Source: Acidobacteriota bacterium (GTDB lineage: Bacteria > Acidobacteriota > Blastocatellia > Pyrinomonadales > Pyrinomonadaceae). From it: DNA of 32,910 nucleotides. Positions 24,411 to 32,910 of this stretch are shown piece after piece (position 1 is the first letter of the stretch; the number at the start of each line of letters is the position of its first letter). The stretch spans positions 1-32,910 of the forward strand of contig JAIVJJ010000238.1 of the NCBI GenBank assembly GCA_020200095.1, given 5' to 3'. The notes beneath the pieces were generated by a model. That model made no database searches, was not told the DNA's origin, and saw only the letters and a list, made by a program, of their open reading frames with translations. A program made the position numbers and the translations under genes.

Positions 24411-24465
24411 AGTGCTAAGTGCTAAGTGGTAAGAATTTCATATTTCGCTTACCACTTAGCACTAA
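24411..24465 (-). repeat. Palindromic heptamer array between atpD and atpC
   Basis: AGTGCTA, AGTGCTA and AGTGGTA follow in tandem at 24411-24431. The right arm CTTACCACTTAGCACTAA (24448-24465) is complementary to the left arm at 17 of 18 positions with a 14-nt loop. The array starts 6 nt after the atpD stop codon (24472-24474). The hairpin lies inside the atpDC transcript without a T-run, so it may affect processing or relative expression. Confidence 0.9.
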
Positions 24466-24471
24466 AAACAG

Positions 24472-25992
<1,521 letters not shown>

Positions 25993-26276
25993 TTAAATTT
26001 ACTCCTTGTAATAGACAACAAAAAAGGTATGTTTATAAAGGAAAAAGATTATCATATTCTTTCGGCGAATGGCAAAGACGCTGAATTTTAAAAGAAACTC
26101 AATGCTGATTTGGTAGAATTTATCAGGATTATCTAAGATGGCTTGCTTTTAATTCAATTTAATTTTGATGAATTCTAATAATCGGCAACATCAAGGATTA
26201 GACAGAAGAACTTTGTAAGCGTTACTCCGACAAACAGAAATGGGCGTTGAAGAATTTGTCGAAAAATTATAGACGA

Positions 26277-28204
26277 ATGAACAAAATTAAAATTCTTCCA
26301 GACAACCTGGCAAATCAAATTGCCGCTGGCGAAGTCGTCGAGCGTCCGGCTTCCGTCATTAAAGAATTAGCTGAAAATTCCATTGACGCGGGCGCAAAGC
26401 GAATTCAAATTGATGTTGAACTCGGCGGGCGGCGTTTAATGCGAGTCGTTGACGACGGCGCGGGAATGGTTCGCGACGACGCAATTTTATCGTTTGAACG
26501 CCACGCGACATCAAAAATAAAAACTCTCGAAGATTTAAGTAAAATTGAAACTTTAGGATTTCGCGGCGAAGCTCTCGCTTCGATTGCATCTGTTTCAAAA
26601 GTTGAATTAATTACAAAAACGCCTGATGAAATCGCGGCAACGCGCGTTTATATTGAAGGCGGAAAACTGCGCGATGTTAAAGAAGCGGCACGTTCGCAAG
26701 GCACAACCATTACCGTCAGAGATTTATTTTTTAACACGCCGGCGCGGCGCAAATTTATGCGCTCGGAAGCCACCGAAAATTATCATCTTACAAATATCGT
26801 TACACATTATGCGCTCGCTAATCCTGAAATCGCATTTACATTAACGAACAACGGGCGCGAAATTTTACGTCTTTCGCCCGCCAAAGATTTACGCGAGAGG
26901 GCTTATCAGATTTTCGGCGCGAGCATGATTGAAAGCCTTTTGCCTGTTTCGGGCGGACGCGAGTTCGTCGCAAAGATAACCGGCTACGTTTCAGCTCCGC
27001 GTGAACGCCGCACTACGCGCGACGCCCAATACTTTTTCATCAACGGGCGCTTTGTCCGCGACAAAATTATTGCCGGAGGTTTGTTGGAAGGCTTTCGTTC
27101 CGTTTTGCCGCACGGCGTTTATCCGGTAGCGTTTTTATTTTTGGATGTTCCACTCGAAGAGATTGATGTTAATGTGCATCCGGCGAAAACGGAAGTTCGC
27201 TTTCGCCGCAGCGAAGCTATCAGCCAAAGATAGAATTTACGGTTGAAAACCCTTCAACAATTCAAGAATTTGAGACTGAAACAATTCAAGAATTTCAGAC
27301 TGAACGCCAAGCATCGCCGCAACAAACGAATAAAATCCCGGAAACAATCCCGGAAACAATCACAGAAAATCCAGCGACAAATTTTGAAATTCCCGTTTCG
27401 TCCGCTGAGTTTGAGCAAAACGCCGAAAACAGAATTCAACAATTTGAAAGCGAAAATCAAATCTTAGAAAATGAACATCAAAAAACCGGTGAACAATCAA
27501 CAAACAGTAACAAACAACCGCAATACGCCGAAAATCTTCTCTCGACTCCCAACTCTCAACTCTCAACTCCCGTTGTTGATTCCGCCGCGAAAATTCCCAA
27601 ATCAATCGAGCCGGAAAGTCTATCTTCTCGAAAAATTCGTCCAATCGCCCAATTGCACGAAAGTTTTATTATCGCCGTTGATGACGAGGGAATGCTCTTG
27701 ATTGACCAGCACGTCGCACATGAGCGCATTTTATTTGATAAATATCGCAAAAAAGAAACCGAGCGCAAACTCGAATCGCAAAATTTATTATTGCCCGAAA
27801 CGATTGATTTAACACCCGCTCAATCAATCGCTTTTGATTTAATTGAAGAAGAACTCGAAAACTATGGCTTTGGTTTAATGCGTCTTTCGGGCAGAACGGT
27901 AGCGATAAAATCCGTGCCGACGGATTTGCCCGCTTCTGAAGTGCGGAATTTATTCGCGGAAATTTTGGATACGGTTGACAAAGAAAAACGCGGATTTGCA
28001 AAAGAAACTTTGCGCGATGATATTGCCGCATCTCTCGCCTGCAAAGCCGCCGTGAAAATTAATATGAAGCTTACAACCGAAAAAATGCAATGGATGATTG
28101 ACCGTCTTTTAACAACTTCATCACCGACTACTTGTCCACACGGGCGACCCGTAATTCTTCGCCTCACAATGAAGGACATTGAGCGCGGATTTCACCGCTC
28201 ATAA
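26277..28204 (+). pseudogene. mutL: DNA mismatch repair protein MutL, interrupted by one frameshift
   Basis: The ATPase part reads from ATG 26277: LANQIAAGEVVERPASVIKE, the ENSIDAGA motif (33-40), DDGAGM (59-64), RHATSKI and GFRGEAL (94-100). Shortly after VNVHPAKTEVRFRRSEAIS the frame meets TAG at 27231. The -1 frame is open from there through a 140-residue Gln/Glu/Asn/Thr-rich linker into the C-terminal domain (LHESFIIAVDDEGMLLIDQH, ACKAAVK, CPHGRP) and ends at 28202-28204. One added A in the AAA at 27226-27228 restores one protein of about 640 residues. CPHGRP, ACKAAVK and DQHVAHE indicate the endonuclease-type MutL, not the E. coli type. The linker holds a 24-bp tandem repeat and heptamers. 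Real mutation and assembly error are both possible. About 290 bases separate it from divergent atpD. Confidence 0.9.
27545..27572 (+). repeat. Heptamer array inside the mutL linker
   Basis: Units are ACTCCCA, ACTCTCA, ACTCTCA and ACTCCCG. In the restored MutL frame they encode about TPNSQLSTPV in the disordered linker, so they do not break the protein. About 280 bases upstream, a 24-bp tandem repeat encodes TIQEFETE then TIQEFQTE. Confidence 0.88.
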
Positions 28205-28362
28205 TCACAAGTTATTTGAAGCTTCTGGAACTTTCTCAATATCTTCTAAATTCGGCAACAATATGTCGGGATTTTATTGGCTAGCTCTTCTGCCGTGTGA
28301 TTTTTACCTGTTGCGATGGAAATGCATTTTGCTTAGGCGGCACGCATTTAATATCGTCCAAA
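28205..28362 (-). pseudogene. 3' remnant of a HAD-family hydrolase
   Basis: Minus-strand frames give, with shifts, LDDIKC, then KCISIATGKNHTAEELANK, then PDILLPNLEDIEK and a TGA at 28205-28207. This follows the C-terminal core of phosphoglycolate-phosphatase-like HAD proteins, where a GD-x2-D-x3-A motif leads to a TG-x-H-T-x-EEL helix and a final ADIVLPNLEDI strand. At least two frame changes are needed and no 5' part is present. Its stop directly abuts the mutL stop, tail to tail. The assignment is by pattern only. Confidence 0.5.
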
Positions 28363-28416
28363 GTGAAAGCGTAATTTTTTTGAAAAATTTACTCGATAAT
28401 CGCCAGAACGTCGCCC

Positions 28417-28641
28417 AAAGCCGTCACCGTCGGGCAATCTGGTTTCCAATAAATACAAATCGAACGGTTCAGTCTGAGCCAGCCGCCATGCGTCGGCAAC
28501 AGTATGGGCTGATTTGACTTCAATGTTAGAAAAACCGAGCGTCGTGGTTAACAACTCACAAGTATCCTCATCATCTGCGCAAAGAATGCGCAATTGGTTT
28601 TTCACAGATTTATCCACAATAATTTTGTAATGGACAGCCAA
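28417..28641 (-). pseudogene. 5' remnant of a response-regulator receiver domain
   Basis: The frame encodes LRILCADDEDTCELLTTTLG, then SAHTVADAWRLAQTEPFDLY and LLETRLPDGDGF, which is the first half of a CheY-like receiver (acidic pair ADDE, then the phospho-acceptor strand). A Glu (LLETRLP) stands where the phospho-accepting Asp is expected. After GDGF the similarity stops and the second half of the domain is missing. The start codon is uncertain (TTG 28641 or GTG 28605). It is probably non-functional. Confidence 0.6.
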
Positions 28642-28666
28642 TTTGAGCGAAATAAATTGGCTGTCC
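28632..28666. repeat. Perfect 13-bp inverted repeat next to the receiver remnant
   Basis: GGACAGCCAATTT (28632-28644) and AAATTGGCTGTCC (28654-28666) are perfect inverted copies with a 9-nt loop. No T-run follows in either direction, so it is not a typical terminator. It could be an operator, a mobile-element end or a recombination scar at the edge of the remnant. Confidence 0.75.
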
Positions 28667-28741
28667 TTAGAGATTTCCCCTTGTTCGTATTTTCCCTTGC
28701 TCGTTCTTTGTATCTATGCCCCCATAGATTTTTGTTTGGCT

Positions 28742-29003
28742 TTATTGTAAGTATTTAATCAACCGCCGACGCGCAATCAGCCCTATCAAAACACTTTCGG
28801 CAGATTGCGATTTGTCAGCGCGTTGTGAGTATCGCCAAATATCAATAAAAATTTCCTGCGCCGCCGCTTCCGCTTCTTCGGTCGAAGCGATAAACTTTCT
28901 CGCCAATGCCCAGATGAAATTTCCGTAAGTGTCAATGCAATCTTCAACAGCGGTTTGGTCTTTATTTGCAATCCTCTGAAGGATAAAATAAAATCACTTT
29001 CAT
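28742..29003 (-). pseudogene. 5' remnant of an ECF sigma factor gene
   Basis: The minus-strand frame encodes QRIANKDQTAVEDCIDTYGN, FIWALARKFIASTEEAEAAA and QEIFIDIWRYSQRADKSQSA, then VLIGLIARRRLIKYLQ and TAA at 28742-28744. This is sigma-70 region 2 of an ECF factor (DCIDTYG...A.EIFIDIWR is typical). Region 4 is absent. An ATG at 29003 with an AGAGGA site 6 nt before it is out of frame; two added bases (for example in the AAA and CC runs) would give MKSDFILSLQRIANKD. The gene is thus both frameshifted near its start and truncated. Confidence 0.72.
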
Positions 29004-29562
29004 ACAAAATCCTCTTTATTTCCAAACTCTTAAAAATCAAATGACAACTTGAAAAATGAATGAGGGCTGACTTAAAACGGAAAGCTGTCATTCCACATAG
29101 CATTAGCTATTATTAAGAGCGATAGTTATCAAAAAAGCCTCTGCCCTTAGAATTTGGTTAACACAGGTGCGTTATTTGAATGCGAGTTTGGAAAGGCACT
29201 CAATTTTCATTCAATTGGCTCAGGCTTAATATCTAATTTACCCGATTCAAAAGCGGCTGTCGGTTTGTTAGCACACTTTACTAAATTATTTTTTGGCAGG
29301 TTTTTGACTGGAATAAAAGGTGTTTTACAAATCATATCAATAGCGCAAAATACATTTGAAGTGAGGGGTTTTACAGTTGTTTGTAGGTATGGCGCGTGAT
29401 AAAGTTGAAACCAAGCCATTATTCCGAACCAACGTTTTTTGATATTTATGCTTTTGTGCTTTACCGCACATACGAATTTATTTTTTTGTTATAAAGTTTC
29501 ATATTCGGTTATTTGTTATTCGAGTTTGTCTTTTTATTATTTCAAAAAACAAAGGAGGAAAA
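29004..29562. other. Gap between the remnants and the first Crp/Fnr gene
   Basis: About 560 bases with open frames of 70-80 codons on both strands (for example 29154-29399 plus, 29207-29419 minus) that overlap each other and have no ribosome site or motif I recognise. The promoter for the gene at 29563 should lie in the A/T-rich stretch 29440-29545. It may hold further decayed sequence. Confidence 0.4.
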
Positions 29563-30315
29563 ATGCTTGCTACCGCCAATCCGAACGATGCACAGAAAAA
29601 TTATCTGCTTGCGGCTCTGCCCGAAGATGAATTCACGCGCGTCAAATCCAAGTTAGAACCTGTTTCCTTAAAACTCGGCGAAGTTCTCTATGAGTCCGGC
29701 GATAAAATGAATTACGCCTATTTCCCGACGACGGCGATTGTTTCGATGCTGTATGTTATGGAAAACGGCGCGACCGCTGAAATCGGCGTGGTGGGCAATG
29801 ATGGAGTTCTCGGAGTTTCGCTGTTTATGGGCGGCGAGACGACAACTAACCGGGCGATTATTCAGAGCGCGGGCAATGCTTTCAAAATGAAGGATAAGGA
29901 TTTGAAAGCCGAATTTGCACAGGTTCGCGTTTTTCAAAATTTGCTGCTGCGTTACACGCAGGCGTTACTGACGCAGATTTCACTAACCGCCGTTTGCAAC
30001 CGTCTCCATTCCGTCGAACAACAGCTTTGCCGCTGGCTGTTGCTCAGCCACGACCGCCTTAACTCGGATGTGCTGGTAATGACGCACGACCTTATCTCCA
30101 ATATGCTCGGCGTGCGCCGCGAAGGCGTAACGCTGGCTGCCCAAAAACTGGCGAAGAGAAAATTGATTAAAAATCTTCGCGGAACTATCACTGTAGTTGA
30201 CCGGCAAGGACTGGAAGAAGCCGTCTGCGAATGTTACTCAGTCGTCAATAACGAATACAACCGTCTGCTCGGCAGAGGTATGTCCAGAACTTTCTCGAAA
30301 CGCGAACCATGCTAA
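29563..30315 (+). CDS. Crp/Fnr-family transcription regulator (copy 1)
   Basis: The 250-residue protein has an N-terminal cyclic-nucleotide-binding-like beta roll (about 15-130: LGEVLYESGDKMNYAYFPTT, AEIGVVGNDGVLGVSLFMGG) and a C-terminal winged helix with LISNMLGVRREGVTLAAQKL as recognition region (about 175-200). The cAMP-binding GE-x4-RxA motif of Crp is not present, so the effector is not cAMP by sequence, and no Fnr cysteine cluster is seen. The form with PTTAIVS and EIGVVGNDGVLG is a widespread stand-alone subfamily of unknown signal. AGGAGG stands 5 nt before the ATG. Confidence 0.9.
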   Translation: MLATANPNDAQKNYLLAALPEDEFTRVKSKLEPVSLKLGEVLYESGDKMNYAYFPTTAIVSMLYVMENGATAEIGVVGNDGVLGVSLFMGGETTTNRAIIQSAGNAFKMKDKDLKAEFAQVRVFQNLLLRYTQALLTQISLTAVCNRLHSVEQQLCRWLLLSHDRLNSDVLVMTHDLISNMLGVRREGVTLAAQKLAKRKLIKNLRGTITVVDRQGLEEAVCECYSVVNNEYNRLLGRGMSRTFSKREPC

Positions 30316-30443
30316 GGCATATATCTTTTACAATTATTTTTGCCAGCTATTTTAATTATTTAAATTGTCAACATTCGACATCCGAATTTGTCTAACAAAC
30401 TACTTTTTGTGCCGTCTTTCAAACGAAACGAGGAGTTTTTCTA

Positions 30444-31157
30444 ATGTCCAAACCTGTAAAACAAAATCCGCCAATCGCTAACCGCATACTCGCCGCTCTG
30501 CCAATCAAAGAATATCAACGGCTGCTGCCAAAACTAGAACAAACGAATTTAATTTTTGCGGAAAACATCTATAAATTGGGCGACATTATTCGCTACGTTT
30601 ATTTTCCCACCAGCGGAGTGGTTTCGCTGCTTGCGCGCGGAGAAGAAGGCGAGATGTTGGAAATCGGAGTTGTCGGCAATGAAGGCGTGGTTGGTCTTCC
30701 AGTATTTCTCGGCGTCGAAACCTCAGGCAACCACGCCATTGTTCAAGGCGACGGAACCGCTTTAAGAATAAAGACCGAAGCTTTTCTCAAAGAATGCGGG
30801 CGCAATGGTTCGCTGCCGAAATTACTTCAACGATATACGCACGCTCTGTTGATGCAAGTCTCTCAAACAGTTCTCTGCACTCGCTTGCATCTGATTGAAG
30901 CGCGACTTATTTGCTTGCTTTTGATGATGCACGACCGTATGAAAACGGACGAATTCAAAATAACGCAGGAATTTTTATCGAAAATGCTGGGCGTCCGCCG
31001 CGAAGCCGTCAGCAAATCCGCCGCAAATCTTCAACAACGAAAGTTAATCGCATATAGCCGCGGTATTGTTTCAATCATTAATCGCATGGCTTTGGAGGCG
31101 GCAGCCTGTAAGTGTTACAAAATTCTTAAAGAGGAATATGCGAATCTTCAAGGCTAG
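30444..31157 (+). CDS. Crp/Fnr-family transcription regulator (copy 2)
   Basis: The 237-residue paralogue follows 128 nt after copy 1 on the same strand. It has the same layout: YKLGDIIRYVYFPTSGVVSL and LEIGVVGNEGVVGLPVFLGV in the sensor roll, then FLSKMLGVRREAVSKSAANL in the winged helix. The sensor cores are clearly alike (VGNxGVxG, then an FxG-x-ET motif), while linkers differ, so the duplication is not recent. It also lacks the cAMP-binding Arg motif. GAGGAG precedes the ATG by about 8 nt. The separate ribosome site and gap leave open whether both share one transcript. Confidence 0.9.
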   Translation: MSKPVKQNPPIANRILAALPIKEYQRLLPKLEQTNLIFAENIYKLGDIIRYVYFPTSGVVSLLARGEEGEMLEIGVVGNEGVVGLPVFLGVETSGNHAIVQGDGTALRIKTEAFLKECGRNGSLPKLLQRYTHALLMQVSQTVLCTRLHLIEARLICLLLMMHDRMKTDEFKITQEFLSKMLGVRREAVSKSAANLQQRKLIAYSRGIVSIINRMALEAAACKCYKILKEEYANLQG

Positions 31158-31403
31158 TTCTGAGACACAGCACTAAACTTTGTCCACAAATTACTTGCTT
31201 AAACCGTTTGGCTGATAGTCAAATTAACCGTTGTTTTTAGTTTTCAAACAGCCTTTAAATGATTTCACCTCACAAAATTATTTTAACCGAAAAAAGACTT
31301 TCAATATACAAGCCGCAGAGATGAGAAAAAATGCGGTCAAAAACCTCCTAATTTATTGGAAACGTTAACAAAATTTATAATCTTTAAAAAAAGATTTTCG
31401 CAG

Positions 31404-31910
31404 TTATTTGATAATCGCCAGCACATCGCCAGCATTGACAGTTGCGCCTTCCGCCGCGCGAATTTCCGTTACAATCCCGTCTTTCGGCGACTTCATTTCG
31501 TTCTGCATTTTCATCGCTTCAACTACGAGAATGCCGTCGCCCTTTTGAACTTCCACGCCTTGTTCGACTAAAATGCGAACTATTTTGCCGGGCATCGCAG
31601 TTTTGATTTCCGCCGCACCATCGCCGTGTTCATTTGCACCGCTTGTTCCACGCAAGCGTTTCAGGTCGGTCAATTTTATTTCAAAATCGTTTCCCGCAAC
31701 ATTTACTTGCACCGGCTCGTTTGAATTTTCATTCGGTGCAACGAAAATTTGATAAATTCTATTCGCGTGTTTGAATAGATAAACATTCGGCTCAACCTCG
31801 CTCGCTTCGATTTCATAAAGGCGCCCGTCAACTTCAGCGGAGATTTTTTCACCGTTTTGTGTCAGACTGATTTCGTGTTTTTCGTTGTCGAGTTCGGCGA
31901 TTAATTTCAT
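31404..31910 (-). CDS. Biotin carboxyl carrier protein of an acyl-CoA carboxylase type
   Basis: The 168-residue protein ends in a biotinyl domain (about 102-168): AMPGKIVRILVEQGVEVQKG, then VVEAMKMQNEMKSPKDGIV with biotin-accepting Lys134 in EAMKM, and GATVNAGDVLAIIK. The first 100 residues form a beta-rich region (ISAEVDGRLYEIEASE) like the segment before the carrier domain in propionyl/methylcrotonyl-CoA carboxylase alpha chains or oxaloacetate decarboxylase. The AMKMQNE context favours the acyl-CoA or pyruvate carboxylase group rather than the EAMKLMNE type of AccB. Carboxylase subunits are not in the window. It follows the DHS-like gene on the same strand by 57 nt. Confidence 0.88.
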   Translation of the reverse strand: MKLIAELDNEKHEISLTQNGEKISAEVDGRLYEIEASEVEPNVYLFKHANRIYQIFVAPNENSNEPVQVNVAGNDFEIKLTDLKRLRGTSGANEHGDGAAEIKTAMPGKIVRILVEQGVEVQKGDGILVVEAMKMQNEMKSPKDGIVTEIRAAEGATVNAGDVLAIIK

Positions 31911-31926
31911 AAAAAGATGTCAGATT

Positions 31927-31970
31927 TTAGAGGCTAGAAATTAGTTCTCACATCTAGCCTTTAATATCTA
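31927..31970 (-). repeat. Heptamer-type inverted repeat at the stop codon of the DHS-like gene
   Basis: Plus-strand units are TTAGAGG, CTAGAAA and TTAGTTC. The opposite arm reads on the minus strand TAGATAT, TAAAGGC, TAGATG, the first TAG being the stop codon of the DHS-like gene (31968-31970). AGGCTAG and CTAGCCT form the core of the stem. Confidence 0.6.
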
Positions 31971-32910
31971 CTTGCGAGTTGATTTTTCGTATTCCTTTTT
32001 GAGCAACTGCATAAATTCTTCTCGTCTATCAAAAAGACGTTTCGGCTTACGCGGTTGGTGTCGCGCTAGTGCATAAGCTGTGATAATCGGCAACGCAATG
32101 GTGGAATCTACATAGGCGACAACTGCATCGGGCAATTTGTCCGGGTCAATTTTGCCCCAACTCACTGCTTCGCCCGGCGTTGCGCCGCTCAAACCGCCAG
32201 TGTCCGAACGCGCGTCTGTCACCTGCAAAAAATAATCGTGTCCCTTTTCGTCAATGCCCAAAACTTCCTGAATCTGCGGCTCGGTTTGCAGCGCAAAATT
32301 TTTCGGACTTCCGCCGCCCAAGATAAAAATCGCCGATTTTCCGCCTTTTTTCGTTCGTTTACCCGAATGAATAACACCACGTTTTGCCGCCAGAACGATT
32401 GAAGCAGTCTCGTTCACGTCTAAATTCGGATTCAACACAAGACAGCTTCCCTGCAATTCTTTCGCCGCAATGTTCATTCCAATTGACGAATCGCCGGGCG
32501 ACGAAGTATAAATCGGAACGCCGTATTCGTATGCGACGCCGAGCAGAGATTTTTCTTTAATGCCGAGTTTTTTTTCGCGCTCGCGTACGTATTTTCCGCA
32601 AAGATAATGAAATTCGGCGGATGACATCGTTCTTTGAAATTCTTCGCCTTCGATGACGCGGCGGAAAAATTCGTCCGTATCGAGAAGAACTGAGTAGTCG
32701 AAAAAGATGTCGTAAATTCTAACAACTTCTTCGTCACGCAAAATCCGGTCGTCCATTTTCGCGTCGCCTTGATGCAGCGAGAGACCAATGCCGAAATGCG
32801 TGTCGTGGTAAAGATTCGCGCCAGTTGAGATTATCCAATCAATAAAACCAGCTTTTATTAAAGGTATCAATGCGGAAATGCCAAGTCCTGCGGGTGTCAA
32901 TGCTCCGGTC
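31968..32910 (-). CDS. Deoxyhypusine-synthase-like enzyme, partial (5' end outside window)
   Basis: About 314 residues are visible and the frame continues past the right edge. [50 protein letters not shown] and [14 protein letters not shown] match the NAD-binding and active-site blocks of the deoxyhypusine synthase family. The Lys in GGGSPKNF stands where the catalytic Lys of eukaryotic DHS is found. [20 protein letters not shown] and GEAVSWGKI are also family-typical. Bacteria lack hypusinated eIF5A, so bacterial members are thought to act on polyamines, for example as homospermidine synthases. The exact reaction is not determined by sequence. It lies upstream of the biotin carrier gene. Confidence 0.88.
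   Translation of the reverse strand, partial: TGALTPAGLGISALIPLIKAGFIDWIISTGANLYHDTHFGIGLSLHQGDAKMDDRILRDEEVVRIYDIFFDYSVLLDTDEFFRRVIEGEEFQRTMSSAEFHYLCGKYVREREKKLGIKEKSLLGVAYEYGVPIYTSSPGDSSIGMNIAAKELQGSCLVLNPNLDVNETASIVLAAKRGVIHSGKRTKKGGKSAIFILGGGSPKNFALQTEPQIQEVLGIDEKGHDYFLQVTDARSDTGGLSGATPGEAVSWGKIDPDKLPDAVVAYVDSTIALPIITAYALARHQPRKPKRLFDRREEFMQLLKKEYEKSTRK

Noticed and set aside
27210-27235. Programmed -1 frameshifting in mutL
   Set aside because: The sequence AGC CAA AGA TAG has no X-XXY-YYZ slippery heptamer and I saw no clear downstream stem; a simple indel is more likely.
28710-28730. ATCTATG/CATAGAT hairpin as a terminator
   Set aside because: The stem is only 7 bp and no intact gene ends nearby on the strand where a T-run follows.
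29154-29419. Overlapping 70-80 codon frames on both strands before the first Crp/Fnr gene
   Set aside because: Neither has a ribosome site or recognisable motif, and each can be the shadow of the other; I could not tell coding from chance.

Overview
The window looks like chromosomal DNA of an Acidobacteriota member, probably class Blastocatellia. That placement is inferred from gene style rather than from a marker-gene comparison. The clues are a winged-helix / membrane-anchor / TolB-like / TPR regulator, a TolB-propeller secreted protein with calcium-binding repeats, several secreted TPR proteins, an ECF sigma remnant with a matching N-terminal pattern, and moderate GC. Most genes lie on the minus strand and are housekeeping.

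Layout. 1-2812: two divergent genes, a secreted propeller protein (running off the window) and a membrane-anchored OmpR-type regulator. 3190-10103, minus strand: ispE, tRNA-Gln(UUG), prs, rplY, pth, rpsF, rpsR, rplI, a terminator, dnaB and a DinB/YfiT protein. 10478-14728: two secreted TPR-type proteins and a four-helix membrane protein. 14807-18719: fmt, rsmB, a PASTA protein and rpe, which is the conserved def-fmt-rsmB-pknB-rpe neighbourhood without the kinase. 18845-23312: msrB, a secreted hypothetical protein, a proline-catabolism-type aldehyde dehydrogenase, a small secreted protein, a broken HicB-like gene and def. 23458-23856: a small gene with an in-frame stop. 24004-25989: atpD and atpC, without the rest of the ATP synthase operon. 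26277-28204: mutL, broken by one frameshift. 28205-29003: remnants of a HAD hydrolase, a response-regulator receiver and an ECF sigma factor. 29563-31157: two tandem Crp/Fnr paralogues. 31404-32910: a biotin carrier protein and a deoxyhypusine-synthase-like enzyme (partial).

Two signals stand out. First, at least eleven short arrays with an exact 7-bp period, each with its own unit sequence, occur across the window. Eight of the nine that follow a gene begin within about 6 nt after, or inside, the stop codon of the gene upstream. Several fold back as inverted repeats, and others are translated inside rsmB and mutL. They resemble the heptameric STRR elements of cyanobacteria in period. Second, five 7-bp boxes spaced exactly 11 bp apart sit directly before the start codon of the OmpR-type regulator. 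This is the architecture of a PhoB-box operator and suggests autoregulation.

A third theme is gene damage. mutL and a HicB-like gene each look one base short in a homopolymer, a sigma-factor fragment is out of frame with its start, and one small gene carries a nonsense codon. This may be real decay or assembly error, and the sequence alone cannot decide.
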